DNA of 64,000 bases from Bryobacterales bacterium. Its GTDB lineage: Bacteria; Acidobacteriota; Terriglobia; Bryobacterales; Bryobacteraceae. The DNA lies in the NCBI GenBank assembly GCA_016716385.1, contig JADJWL010000025.1, positions 806,001 to 870,000 of the forward strand, written 5' to 3'. This document shows positions 52,743 through 61,379 of the stretch, piece after piece (the stretch's first letter is position 1; each line of letters begins with the position of its first letter). Made by a program: the position numbers and the translations under genes. The notes beneath the pieces are model-generated. The model was given only the letters and a program-made list of their open reading frames with translations. It ran no database searches and was not told the origin of the DNA.

Positions 52743-53660
52743 TTACTTTCTCTTCCGCTTCCTGGTCACGGGCATGTTCCCGACGTCGCCGGCGACGCGC
52801 GCCGCGACCGTCTTGCTGGTCTTGGTTTCCTTGAATGCCTGCCGCGTCAGACTGCGCCCGAGACGGGACTGCGCCAGGGTCAGCGGCAGCGATGCCGGCA
52901 CGAAGAGCGAACCAGCCAGTACCGCGCTGTCGACGACGATCGGATGCGCCAGCGTCTTCAGGAGCGACTGGTTGGGCTTAGCGTCGTCCAGGTTCGTGGT
53001 CACGCGCGGATCTTTGGCTTGGATATGTGCGTAGATCTCGTCGAGTGTCGGCGGGCCCTCGACGGGCGCCCCGGCCAGGCTTTGAAGAATCTCGATCTCC
53101 TCCAGCACTGGATTCGCGGTCGCGACGGTCTCGGGAGTCTCCCCGGCCTCGACGGGCATGGCCTCCGTCATGAGTTCGGGAGCCGGGGCAGCCGGTTTGT
53201 CGTCCGCGCGCGGCTCCGCCGGGATCGACAGCCGGGACAGCGTCATCGTTGGCGTCGGGGCGGCCGGTTTGTCGTCCGCACGCAGGTCCTTCCTCGACAG
53301 AGCGGCCGCCATGCCGGCCTCCATCCGGAGGGCGGTTTCTCTCCAATGCTGGCTTTCTGCCTCGAGCGCTGCGATCGTCGCCTGATTGCTGGCGGCAGTC
53401 TCCTGGAGTCTTGCGGCGATGGCGGCGGATCTGGCGGACGCCGCGGCTGATTCGCGCGCCAGGTCCCGTATCGAGTCGCGCAAGGCGAGTTGGCTGTCGG
53501 ACATCCGCTTAATCCAGTATCCGCCGCCCCCGGCAAGCGCGAGGCACAGTATAGGGACCAGTGTCCGGAACGCGGTTCTCCGCGGCGCAACCTGCTTCTC
53601 CAGGGAATACGAGATCACCTCCATGACGTGCAACGGTTCAGTAAGATGCTGGTATTTCAT
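52743..53660 (-). CDS. Hypothetical membrane-anchored coiled-coil protein
   Basis: I do not recognise this 305-residue protein. One span at about residues 31-50 (TLVPILCLALAGGGGYWI) is followed by an Ala-rich coiled coil (about 55-115), a low-complexity stretch in which RADDKPAAP occurs twice (about residues 125-170), a segment ETVATANPVLEEIEILQSL, and a basic C-terminus (TRKRKRK). Its 5' end overlaps the M14 gene stop by 23 nt, so it may be the last member of the minus-strand operon. Confidence 0.65.
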   Translation of the reverse strand: MKYQHLTEPLHVMEVISYSLEKQVAPRRTAFRTLVPILCLALAGGGGYWIKRMSDSQLALRDSIRDLARESAAASARSAAIAARLQETAASNQATIAALEAESQHWRETALRMEAGMAAALSRKDLRADDKPAAPTPTMTLSRLSIPAEPRADDKPAAPAPELMTEAMPVEAGETPETVATANPVLEEIEILQSLAGAPVEGPPTLDEIYAHIQAKDPRVTTNLDDAKPNQSLLKTLAHPIVVDSAVLAGSLFVPASLPLTLAQSRLGRSLTRQAFKETKTSKTVAARVAGDVGNMPVTRKRKRK

Positions 53661-54876
53661 CGGGAGCCTCGATCGTGATGTTCACTCGGGACAGGACTCG
53701 CTGGACCGGAGCCGCGGCCTCGCAGTCCGTTTGCGGACCGTAGCGCGATCCGCTTTCGAGCAGAAGTGGCAGCAGGCTGCCACCGGTCTGCCGCATGGGA
53801 AAGAGCGCATAGCCCGGCAGGTGGACCCGCCCCTGTTCCACTTCGAATGTGCGCCGGGGGTCGGCCGCGAAGGACTGAAAGCCGTGGCGGACCAGGAGAT
53901 CCATTGCCGGGTGTCCGGTCAGGGGAACGGCGTAGGCGGCCGGTGGCGAGATCCGACGCCGGCCCTCGACAACGGGGCGGTAGGGGAGGATACGTTCCGT
54001 GCGCACTTCGCCGGTCTGGAGGTCTGCGACAGGTATCTCCGCGGCGGCTTCGACCCGCCTCCGGCGGTAGCGGACGGGGATGGCATCGGAAACCGGTTCG
54101 GGGGGGGCCTGCAGCAGGGATGCGTGCGCTCCACACCACCGGAGCAATTCCTGGCATGCGAGAACCGTCGCGTCGCGGAGGCGGCTGCGATCTCCGGCGC
54201 CGTGGTGCGACGACGGAGTCCGCGCTTCAATCAGCACGGTTGGAATATCGTACCGGAGCGCCAGCACCGTGCGCGCATCGACGAGGTGAGGCGTCCCGTG
54301 GCGCACCGTGCCATTTGGCTGGAAGACGGCGTAACGTCCGCAGCAGAAGCCGGAACGCCGGAGGCGTTCCAGGAGGCTCGCCGCGAGGTTGGCCAGGAGC
54401 GGATGTCCCTCGCGGAAGACGGCGGCGGGGTTGGTCGGAAAGTCGACGCAAACATCCCATCCCAGCCGCGCATTCCGGGCAAGGAGGGGCAGCCTCCGTG
54501 ACGGATAGTTGTGAAAATCGGCGACCAGGTGGGGCTGCCAGGCCCGCACGAAACCGTGCAAGGCGCGCGTCTCCGGAGCGCGGAGCAGCAGATGGTCGCG
54601 GTTGAGGTCGATTCCCAAGGCATTGGGGCGCGTGCGCAACGCGCCGCCGTCCGGATTCGCCAGATCGAGCGCCGCCACCTGCACGTGCGGGTCGAGGCAG
54701 GGCGCCCTCAGGAACGCGCGCAGGGAGCGCCGGACGGCCCGCTCGTCGCCGTGCTGGCCGCAGAGCAGAAAGATGCGCAGCGGCGCGTCCTCACGGCCGA
54801 AGTGGCGCACCTGGATGGGCCTTCCCATGGCGGAAACACCGATTGTGCGCAGGGAGGCGGTGGGGTGTTCAGACAT
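53638..54876 (-). CDS. M14-like zinc carboxypeptidase/deacylase
   Basis: A 412-residue cytoplasmic-looking metalloprotein. Zinc ligands His and Glu in LLCGQHGDE (near residue 40-48), NPDGG near 76, the Arg/Asn segment LGIDLNRDH near 92, third His in VADFHNYP near 120, and a general-base Glu in PTVLIEART near 218 are all present. The C-terminal ~180 residues form a second domain I cannot name. No signal peptide is seen, unlike the M14 protein at 14809. ATG 54876 overlaps the DCC gene stop by 8 nt. Confidence 0.83.
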   Translation of the reverse strand: MSEHPTASLRTIGVSAMGRPIQVRHFGREDAPLRIFLLCGQHGDERAVRRSLRAFLRAPCLDPHVQVAALDLANPDGGALRTRPNALGIDLNRDHLLLRAPETRALHGFVRAWQPHLVADFHNYPSRRLPLLARNARLGWDVCVDFPTNPAAVFREGHPLLANLAASLLERLRRSGFCCGRYAVFQPNGTVRHGTPHLVDARTVLALRYDIPTVLIEARTPSSHHGAGDRSRLRDATVLACQELLRWCGAHASLLQAPPEPVSDAIPVRYRRRRVEAAAEIPVADLQTGEVRTERILPYRPVVEGRRRISPPAAYAVPLTGHPAMDLLVRHGFQSFAADPRRTFEVEQGRVHLPGYALFPMRQTGGSLLPLLLESGSRYGPQTDCEAAAPVQRVLSRVNITIEAPDEIPASY

Positions 54877-55303
54877 GCGGATATCCACGCACCTGGCAGG
54901 CCCCGGAATCGCAATCAACGCGGCCGAAGCGGTAGCGCACGCGGGCGATCCGACCGTACACATTTTCCCAGAATGGGAGGGATCCGGGAATATGCAGCAG
55001 GGGAGCCAAGATCCAAAGAGCCGGCAGGCGGCGCGACAGGTAACGCACCGCCCGCGCTCCGGCGTGGCGCCGTCCATCGCGGCCCAGAACGATCATCGCC
55101 TCCATGCGTTGTTCTACGCTCATCTCCGGCAGAAGCGCATTGCACGCGCTGTCGTGCAGAGAGAGAAACGCCAAGCGGCGTGTGAGATCCGTGGCATGGA
55201 GCAGACGCATCTGCGAGAGGCAGAACCGGCACTGGCCATCGTAAATCACGAGTTCGGCGTCCGGCCGGTGTTCCCGGGCCGGCAGAGCTGCGTTCCCGCT
55301 CAT
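54869..55303 (-). CDS. DCC-family thiol-disulfide oxidoreductase (DUF393)
   Basis: A 144-residue protein with the family hallmark VIYDGQCRFCLSQMRLL (about residues 18-34), in which DGxCxxC replaces the thioredoxin active site. It continues with a segment RAVRYLSRRLPALWILAPLL and a short PFWENVYGRIARVRYRF. Such genes are often paired with HTTM proteins, as here: ATG 55303 overlaps the HTTM stop by 4 nt. The longer open frame upstream belongs to the HTTM gene in another frame. Confidence 0.88.
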   Translation of the reverse strand: MSGNAALPAREHRPDAELVIYDGQCRFCLSQMRLLHATDLTRRLAFLSLHDSACNALLPEMSVEQRMEAMIVLGRDGRRHAGARAVRYLSRRLPALWILAPLLHIPGSLPFWENVYGRIARVRYRFGRVDCDSGACQVRGYPHV

Positions 55304-56244
55304 GCCGCTCCTCCCGCCCCTTGTGCCGCTGGGTGTTCTCTCCCCACCTGAGCCAGAAACCAGCGGAAGGGAGCCGCCAGACGCTCCGCCGGGAAGAACG
55401 CGAGAAAGATCAGGCCCGCCAACTGGTAGCGGAACGTGATGTCCATGATGAACAGGATGCCCCAGTGCATCGCCCACGCATTGAGCGCCCAAAACATGCC
55501 CAGACGCCGGTTGAGCAATGCCAGCGGGGCACCCAGCTCGACGATCATCGACACGATCCCGATGGCGGTGAAGATCCACAGGTGCTCGTACAGGAAGAAC
55601 GCCAGTTGGGGCGCGGACTCGCCAAGCAGGATCTTCCGAATCGCATCCGCGGCGACCTGGCTCCGCAGCGAATCGCCCAGGACCCAGTTCCACCCGAGGT
55701 CGCCCGCCAGTTTGGCCCACCCGGCGAGGAAGTAGCTGGCCGCAGTGACGGCGCAGATCAACTGCACGGGCCAGCCGTAGCGCCAGTGAGCCGCTGCCGG
55801 GAGGGAGCGGAGCCACGCATCGACCGACCACGCGTCCGCGGCGCGGGTGAATCCAAGGATGAGGATCTGGAGCACCATCGCGTTGTCGCTGTGGTAGATC
55901 ATGGTCCAGGAGTTTCGGTAACTGAGCAGCACCAGCAGCAACAATGCGAACGCCGGACCCGTCAGGCGGTGCTTCCAGCCCGCGATGAAGGCGAGGTTCA
56001 GCACGAGCGTGGCCACCATGAGAATTTCGAACAGGCCGGTTCCCACTGGCTCACGCATCCACCACACCGCGCCCACCGGTTTGAAATAGAAGGGTTCGGT
56101 GGCCGCGACGCCCAGGAACATCGAATAGCGTTGCGCCACGTACCAGAGAGCGAACAGGCCCGCGGCGATGCGGATCGCGGCGATGCGCTTTGACGGCATC
56201 GCCGGAAACCACAGCGAATCCATCCAGGACTTGAGTGCGTTCAT
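55300..56244 (-). CDS. HTTM-domain membrane protein
   Basis: HTTM proteins share their membrane domain with vitamin K-dependent gamma-carboxylase. The 314-residue protein has about six to seven spans and the family motifs RIAAGLFALWYVAQRY near residue 25, WTMIYHSDNAMVLQILIL near residue 112-130, and YFLAGWAKLAGDLGW near residue 170. No separate lumenal carboxylase domain is attached. ATG 56244 shares one base with the stop of the upstream gene (TAATG), and its own stop overlaps the DCC gene. Activity unproven. Confidence 0.88.
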   Translation of the reverse strand: MNALKSWMDSLWFPAMPSKRIAAIRIAAGLFALWYVAQRYSMFLGVAATEPFYFKPVGAVWWMREPVGTGLFEILMVATLVLNLAFIAGWKHRLTGPAFALLLLVLLSYRNSWTMIYHSDNAMVLQILILGFTRAADAWSVDAWLRSLPAAAHWRYGWPVQLICAVTAASYFLAGWAKLAGDLGWNWVLGDSLRSQVAADAIRKILLGESAPQLAFFLYEHLWIFTAIGIVSMIVELGAPLALLNRRLGMFWALNAWAMHWGILFIMDITFRYQLAGLIFLAFFPAERLAAPFRWFLAQVGREHPAAQGAGGAA

Positions 56245-56768
56245 TAGGGGCGCTCCTTCCGGTTGTGGGCGAGGGGCTCGGCCTCGGGGACTTCACAGGC
56301 TGCCTGGACGGTTTCCGAAACGGCGGTCTGGTCGCCGGAAAAGAAAGCGTCCACTTCATGTTTGACGGTGAGGACCTGAACGGTCCGGATATGCGGCATC
56401 GGCTCGCGTCGCGCTCGGGACACGCGCGCCGCAACGGTTTCGCAGATCTCCTGCGCGCGCCCGGCCTTCACCTTGGCCTGGATCTGGCGGCGGATCTGGT
56501 TGAATCCACCGGTCCCGGCGAGTGCGGCTCGCAGCCTCGTCCGGTGCCCGGCGTCGTCGATCCCGATCAGCGTGTTGCCCGTATGGACTGGCGAGCGCCG
56601 GAAGGAGAACATCGGGAAGTACGAGAGTGGAAAGCTGTCCACCGGCTTCCTCTTGAAGTTCTCCGCGACAGGCGAGATCACAATGAACAGGGCCAGCGCA
56701 ATGACGAGCGCGGGGCCGCGTTTCCCCCGGTCCGGAGGACGTGTCACTTCGGTTCCGTGGTTAAGCAT
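56244..56768 (-). CDS. Membrane-anchored hypothetical protein of the HTTM/DCC group
   Basis: A 174-residue protein with one span near the N-terminus (PALVIALALFIVISPVA, about residues 19-35), then FPLSYFPMFSFRRSP, which looks like part of a conserved motif, and a periplasmic alpha/beta region with basic helices. The pattern recalls small proteins that accompany HTTM and DCC genes. Start ATG 56768 is fixed by GGAGGA 7 nt upstream; its first 25 nt overlap the exporter gene. Confidence 0.72.
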   Translation of the reverse strand: MLNHGTEVTRPPDRGKRGPALVIALALFIVISPVAENFKRKPVDSFPLSYFPMFSFRRSPVHTGNTLIGIDDAGHRTRLRAALAGTGGFNQIRRQIQAKVKAGRAQEICETVAARVSRARREPMPHIRTVQVLTVKHEVDAFFSGDQTAVSETVQAACEVPEAEPLAHNRKERP

Positions 56769-58531
56769 GATGATTCCTCCTCGTTTTCGATAGCAGGGTC
56801 GGCCGTAAGTGGCCACTCCCGCAGGACACCTTCGTCGAGCTCGAACACCCGGTGGAAAGGGACAAGAGACCGGACACGGTGTGCGACGATGACGACCGTC
56901 ATTCGCGGCGTTAACGCTGCCAGGCGCGCGAAGAGCCGCTCCTCGTCCTGAGCGTCGAGGCCGGCCGTGGGCTCATCGAGCAGGAGGACCCTGGGACGCC
57001 TCAGCAGGGCGCGAGCAACGGCGAGCCGCTGCGCCTGGCCGCCGGAAAGCCGCAGCCCGCGTTCTCCCACCATGGTGGCGAGCCCGTCATCCAGAGCCTG
57101 CAAGACCTCTTCCAGCCCGGAGACCGTGCATGCCCACAGGAGTTCGTCAGGCGTTGCCTCCGGGCGTCCAACCAGCAGATTGGCGGCGATCGTGCCGCTG
57201 AACACCGCGGCGTTCTGTGGAACGAGCGCGATGTGCTCGCGCACCGACGCGGACGTGCAGTCGCGCAGATCCTGGCCGTCCACGGCGATCGAGCCCGACG
57301 CCGGCACATCGAAGCGGGCCAGGAGCCGGAGCAGCGTGCTCTTTCCGCAGCCGCTCCGTCCGCGCAGCCAGATCATCTCCCCCGGCGGAAGCGTAGCCGA
57401 GACCCCGCGCAGCACGGCTCTCCGGCGATAGGCGAACCGGACATCGCGCAGGACGACGGCGCCTGGGCCGGGGTGCAGTTCGGACGCGCCCGAGCCTGCG
57501 GCGTCCGCTTGCGCCGCACCCAGCAGCGCGGATACCTCCTGGAGAGCGTTCAGAGCCCGCCGGGTCTCGCTGGCCAGCCGCGCGATCCGGCGCAGGGGGA
57601 CGCTGAGGTAGGCCGCGAAGCCAGCGAAGGCCACCAGGGTCCCCACGGACATCTCGCCACTCAGGACGCGATAGCCACCTGCCCACCAGCTACCCGCCAT
57701 TGCCAGAGCCGCCAATCCCCAAACTCCACCGGTGAGCAAGGCCCCGTACAGGCCGGATGCCGTGGTCTCCTTCTCCACCTGCTCCGCATCCCCGGCGATC
57801 CTGTCGAGAAATAGTGCCTGAGCTCCGAGAGCCTGGACGGTCTCGATCCCGGCCAGATTCTCCCGGACATCGCAGCGCAGTCTGGATTTCGACTCGCGGA
57901 TCGAGGAAGCGAATGCGTTCTGGCGGCGTTGCACGGCACGGATCAGAGCGAATTGCGCCGGCAGCACGGCCAGCGGAAACACCGCCATCCAGGGGTCGAT
58001 AGCCAGCAGCATGAGAGCCGGGTAGAGGAGCCGCACCAGCACCGCGCTCCCCTCGACGCAGGCCGTCAGCGCCAGGTTGCCCAGGCTGCGGGTCGACGAC
58101 AAGGTCCGGTCGAAGAGCTCCGAGGCACCCTTTTGGCGATGGAACGCCGCGGAGGCGTACTCCCATGCCGCAAGAACACGGAGCCGCAGGCCACGGACGC
58201 AGGTGCGCCGGAGTTGGCCGCCCATCCGCCCGGACACGAAGGCCGTGGTTCCAGTGAGAACGGCGACCAGGGCGAGCGCGAATCCCACCTGTCCGACCGC
58301 GGCCGCGGGGTCGCCTTCCGGGAACGCGTAGCCCCACGCGGTCGCGGAGCGCCCTGAGAGGCCGTCGATCAGGGCGCCGGTCAGCAACGGTGTCTGTACC
58401 GGGAGGAGCCGGAACAGCATCCTCCATCCGGCGGCGGCAAACAGGATGCCGCGGTGCGGGCGCAGGTTCTCCCAGGCGAATCGCCAGGTAGCGCTCGCGG
58501 ACTGGACCTCGGAAAAGGGCTGGCTTGCCAT
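56744..58531 (-). CDS. ABC exporter, fused permease-ATPase
   Basis: A 595-residue half-exporter. Spans from about 25 to 310 form an ABC type-1 exporter domain, followed by an ATPase with Walker A GRSGCGKSTLL near residue 385, signature LSGGQAQRLAVARALL near 488, Walker B VLLLDEPTAGLD and a switch His in VVIVAHRVRS. No N-terminal C39 peptidase domain is present, so it is not a leader-cleaving bacteriocin exporter. ATG 58531 has AGGGG just upstream; the TTG four codons earlier is less likely. It is embedded in the operon, 8 nt after the P-loop gene. Confidence 0.9.
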   Translation of the reverse strand: MASQPFSEVQSASATWRFAWENLRPHRGILFAAAGWRMLFRLLPVQTPLLTGALIDGLSGRSATAWGYAFPEGDPAAAVGQVGFALALVAVLTGTTAFVSGRMGGQLRRTCVRGLRLRVLAAWEYASAAFHRQKGASELFDRTLSSTRSLGNLALTACVEGSAVLVRLLYPALMLLAIDPWMAVFPLAVLPAQFALIRAVQRRQNAFASSIRESKSRLRCDVRENLAGIETVQALGAQALFLDRIAGDAEQVEKETTASGLYGALLTGGVWGLAALAMAGSWWAGGYRVLSGEMSVGTLVAFAGFAAYLSVPLRRIARLASETRRALNALQEVSALLGAAQADAAGSGASELHPGPGAVVLRDVRFAYRRRAVLRGVSATLPPGEMIWLRGRSGCGKSTLLRLLARFDVPASGSIAVDGQDLRDCTSASVREHIALVPQNAAVFSGTIAANLLVGRPEATPDELLWACTVSGLEEVLQALDDGLATMVGERGLRLSGGQAQRLAVARALLRRPRVLLLDEPTAGLDAQDEERLFARLAALTPRMTVVIVAHRVRSLVPFHRVFELDEGVLREWPLTADPAIENEEESSCLTTEPK

Positions 58532-58539
58532 TGCTCCCC

Positions 58540-59670
58540 TCAAGCGGCGGGCTGGCCGGAGACGGCTGGGAACAATCCCAGCGCGGATGCAACCGCTGTT
58601 CCAAGAGAAGTCGCGTCTCCGGCCGAGGAGGCGACGGTGGTCTGGCAGATCTGACCCAGTTCCCGCACGCAGAGGGGCGATGAGGTGAGCAATCCGGTGA
58701 TCGCCAGGACCTTGTGTCCAAGTTCTTCCAGACGGTTGAGGGCATAGCGCGCCGAGAGGGCGTTGTCGGCCGCCAGCACGGCTCCGGATAGCCGGCTCCG
58801 GACGGTGACGGACTCAAGCAGCATCGCGGTCTCCCGCTGGAGAATACCGTCGGCGATCTCCATCACGGTCACGTCGGCGCCGGCCGGCTCCAGATCGGCC
58901 AGAAGCGTGTCGAACAACTCCAGCAGTTCCTTCTCGCTGCACAGGTAGGTCGAGGGGAATCCATAATCGCTGAAATCAAGCACGCGGACGGCTGAAGCGG
59001 CGCGCATTTCGTCCTGATCGCGGTTCGAGACCGAGCCGGTCAGCTTGCAGGCGGCCACCCGCAGACCCTGCTGAGTCAGGGACTTGATCAGCCGTACACA
59101 GGAAGTCGTCTTCCCGGCGTTCATCCCGGTCCCCACCATGGCAACGAGGTTACGCGGCGCGGAGACCGGCTCCGCGTGGCGGAACGCCCTCTCCTTCAGG
59201 TTGACGACATGGCCCGACGCATCCGCCACGTAGCCAAGGAACTTCACGCTAGTGGGACGGCCCATGGAGCGATGGCGCGAGCGGACCGTGCCGATCATGC
59301 CGCCCGCAGTCAGCAGGCTGAGATCCCCGATGTCCCGGACCTCGCCCTCGTAGGCGTCGGTGGCGTACCGGTTTCCGAACACGGCAACGATCCGGTCGCC
59401 GGGGTAAATCCGCAGGCGCAGGTTCTCTCGCAGCGTGATGCGCTCATGGCTGCCGAGCTGGTCTACTTCCACGAGCGCGAGATCTCCGGCCCGCGGGCCG
59501 TCTGCGGCCGTCCGAGGAATCACTCGGCCCGGATCCGGCGCCAGCACGCGGCAGGCCCAGGACCAGCGGGCCCCCGCGAGTTGGAACCAGGCGGAGACGG
59601 CTCCAGACGGGGCATGGGGAAGACCGGTGCCAGTCGCGCAGGCGGCATTCGCGGTGTAAGCTGTCGACAT
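58540..59670 (-). CDS. P-loop NTPase-like protein, function unknown
   Basis: A 376-residue cytoplasmic protein. The N-terminal ~170 residues include GDRIVAVFGNRYATDAYEG and GGMIGTVRSRH and match no family I know. The C-terminal domain has a Walker A loop VGTGMNAGKTTS near residue 180 and an Asp/Glu-rich VTVMEIADGILQRE near 270, reminiscent of dethiobiotin-synthetase or DUF1611-type NTPases, in which the loop shape (GTxxxxGKTT) is similar. It is the first gene of the minus-strand operon (GGAGG 5 nt before ATG 59670) and divergent from the peptide importer. Confidence 0.75.
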   Translation of the reverse strand: MSTAYTANAACATGTGLPHAPSGAVSAWFQLAGARWSWACRVLAPDPGRVIPRTAADGPRAGDLALVEVDQLGSHERITLRENLRLRIYPGDRIVAVFGNRYATDAYEGEVRDIGDLSLLTAGGMIGTVRSRHRSMGRPTSVKFLGYVADASGHVVNLKERAFRHAEPVSAPRNLVAMVGTGMNAGKTTSCVRLIKSLTQQGLRVAACKLTGSVSNRDQDEMRAASAVRVLDFSDYGFPSTYLCSEKELLELFDTLLADLEPAGADVTVMEIADGILQRETAMLLESVTVRSRLSGAVLAADNALSARYALNRLEELGHKVLAITGLLTSSPLCVRELGQICQTTVASSAGDATSLGTAVASALGLFPAVSGQPAA

Positions 59671-59841
59671 TCATCCTCCAAGAAAGGCTCTCGTGGACGC
59701 CGCGGCGGGGGATACCATGGGGAGACGGTGGCACGCGCTTCAACGTCCTACGCCCCATGAGGGGAGGGCGGCCGGCGGCGCCGTATAGGCTCCGCAGAAA
59801 ATATTTTTCGATGTCCGGCGTTCAACGGCTTTTTTCGCGCT
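59671..59841. other. Divergent intergenic region of the peptide locus
   Basis: 171 nt separate the P-loop gene and the importer genes. It includes an AT-rich tract (AAAATATTTTT near 59799-59809) and a T6 run near 59831-59836, probably promoter material. A 30-codon Arg-rich ORF (59757-59849) without a ribosome-binding site overlaps the importer start and is not called. I see no clean -35/-10 pair. Confidence 0.4.
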
Positions 59842-60603
59842 ATGGCTGACGCGATCGTGCGTTTGGCCGCCGTCTCGGTTTCGTACCGGGCAGGCTCCGG
59901 GGGATTGATCTCGGCCATCCGGGACATCTCCTTGATCGTCCGAAGCGGCGAGATCACCGGCTTGCTCGGAGAGTCGGGCAGCGGCAAGAGTACTCTGGGA
60001 GCGGTGCTCGCAGAAACGCTTCCTCCATCTGCGCGGATGACAGCCGGTTCCGTGGAGTGGAGGTGTTCCCGGGCCGCCGCGATTCCGCAATCACCGTCGG
60101 CGATTTTCAGCCCGTACCTGCGCTGCGGAGCCCATCTGCGCGACATCCTGCGTGCACGAGGTGTCGCCGGCGCGCGCGTGAAGACAGAAATGCAGCGGTG
60201 CCTCGCGGCGGCTGGACTCCCGCAGGAACGCCGGGCAGACCGTGCCTGGCCCCACGAGCTCAGCGGCGGTGAGTTGCAGCGCATGGCCGTCGCGCGGGCG
60301 CTTGCCATGCAGCCGGCCCTGCTGATCGCAGACGAGGCGGCCGCCGCGCTCGACACGATCCACGCTTCAGCGCTGATCGCCCGGATCGCCCGTCTGCGGA
60401 GCGAGCTGGGCCTCAGCGTCCTTTGGATCACCCACGACCCGCGCGAGTTGCTGGGTTTTGCCGACCGTGTTCTCACAATGCATGGGGGCAGAATTGGCGA
60501 AGAGGCCTCCGCCTCGGAGTTCGCCCGCGGTGAGACCGGTCCCATCACACGCCGGCTCATTGCCGCGATTCCGCAAGGGCCGGTCGCGGAGGCCGGTCCG
60601 TGA
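59842..60603 (+). CDS. Peptide ABC importer ATPase (OppD/DppD-like)
   Basis: The first of two ATPases of an Opp/Dpp-class importer, 253 residues. Walker A GESGSGKST near 41-49, signature LSGGELQRMAVARAL near 140-154, Walker B LLIADEAAAALD near 162-173, and switch His in WITHDPRE. Typical OppD proteins are about 320-330 residues; this lacks the C-terminal extension that carries the oligopeptide-transporter signature and [4Fe-4S]-type cysteines. Walker B Asp-Glu is present. Its end overlaps the next gene by 4 nt. Confidence 0.87.
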   Translation: MADAIVRLAAVSVSYRAGSGGLISAIRDISLIVRSGEITGLLGESGSGKSTLGAVLAETLPPSARMTAGSVEWRCSRAAAIPQSPSAIFSPYLRCGAHLRDILRARGVAGARVKTEMQRCLAAAGLPQERRADRAWPHELSGGELQRMAVARALAMQPALLIADEAAAALDTIHASALIARIARLRSELGLSVLWITHDPRELLGFADRVLTMHGGRIGEEASASEFARGETGPITRRLIAAIPQGPVAEAGP

Positions 60604-61379
60604 GGCCCCCAGTGCTCGCCGCGTGCGATCTGCGGAAGAGTTATGGGTCCGTCACCGCTCTGGACGGCGTTTCGCTCGATCTGCATCCGGGTGATTCGCT
60701 GGCCATTGTGGGGGAGTCCGGGAGCGGCAAGAGCACGCTGCTCCGTTGCCTCGCCTGGTTGGAGCAGCCCGGCGGCGGGTACGTGCGGTTCGAAGGCGCC
60801 CCCGTCATGGAACTGGATACTACGGGGCGCCGGGAGTTCAGGCGCCGCGTCCAGTTGATGCTCCAGGATGCGGCTCAGGCGCTCAACCCGCGCTGGCGCG
60901 CGCTGGCCCTGGTCCGGGAGCCGCTCGATCTGCTCCGCCCGGACCTTGACGCAACTGCGCGCGAAACTCTGGCGCGGCGGTGCATGGAACGCGTCGCGCT
61001 GCCGGACTGGGCGGCGGACCGTCTTCCCGGCGAGTTCAGCGGCGGCCAGCGGCAGCGTATTCTACTGGCCCGGGCGATCGTGCTGGACCCGTCGGTTCTC
61101 CTTCTTGACGAGCCCTTCGCGGGGCTGGACCCGCCCGTGCAAGGGGAGTTGCTGGCGCTCCTGCGGCATCTGCGCGCGGAGCGGCAGATGGCCACGGCGT
61201 TCGTGACGCACGACCCGGGCCTCGCGGCGGCTGTGGCGGACAAGATCGCCGTCTTTGGCCGCGGCCGGATCGTCGAACATGGGCCCACGGCAGGGCTCCT
61301 GGCTCAGCCAGTCCATCCGACCACCCGTCTGCTGGTTGCCTGCCACAAGGCGCGCTTGTTCGGCGGAGGTTCACCGTGA
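60600..61379 (+). CDS. Peptide ABC importer ATPase (OppF/DppF-like)
   Basis: Partner ATPase, 259 residues, starting at GTG 60600 inside the preceding stop (GTGA). Walker A GESGSGKST near 39-47, Q-loop QLMLQDAAQALNPRW near 90, signature FSGGQRQRILLARAI near 147-161, Walker B VLLLDEPFAGLD, and switch His FVTHDPG. It too lacks the C-terminal oligopeptide signature region of OppF. Coupled with a 4-nt overlap to the permease at 61376. Confidence 0.88.
   Translation: MRPPVLAACDLRKSYGSVTALDGVSLDLHPGDSLAIVGESGSGKSTLLRCLAWLEQPGGGYVRFEGAPVMELDTTGRREFRRRVQLMLQDAAQALNPRWRALALVREPLDLLRPDLDATARETLARRCMERVALPDWAADRLPGEFSGGQRQRILLARAIVLDPSVLLLDEPFAGLDPPVQGELLALLRHLRAERQMATAFVTHDPGLAAAVADKIAVFGRGRIVEHGPTAGLLAQPVHPTTRLLVACHKARLFGGGSP

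Noticed and set aside
56744..58531. A bacteriocin exporter with leader peptidase.
   Set aside because: There is no N-terminal C39 peptidase domain and no recognisable double-glycine precursor nearby.
59757..59849. A 30-codon Arg-rich ORF between the divergent operons, considered as a precursor peptide.
   Set aside because: No ribosome-binding site, no leader/core character, and it overlaps the importer start; likely chance.
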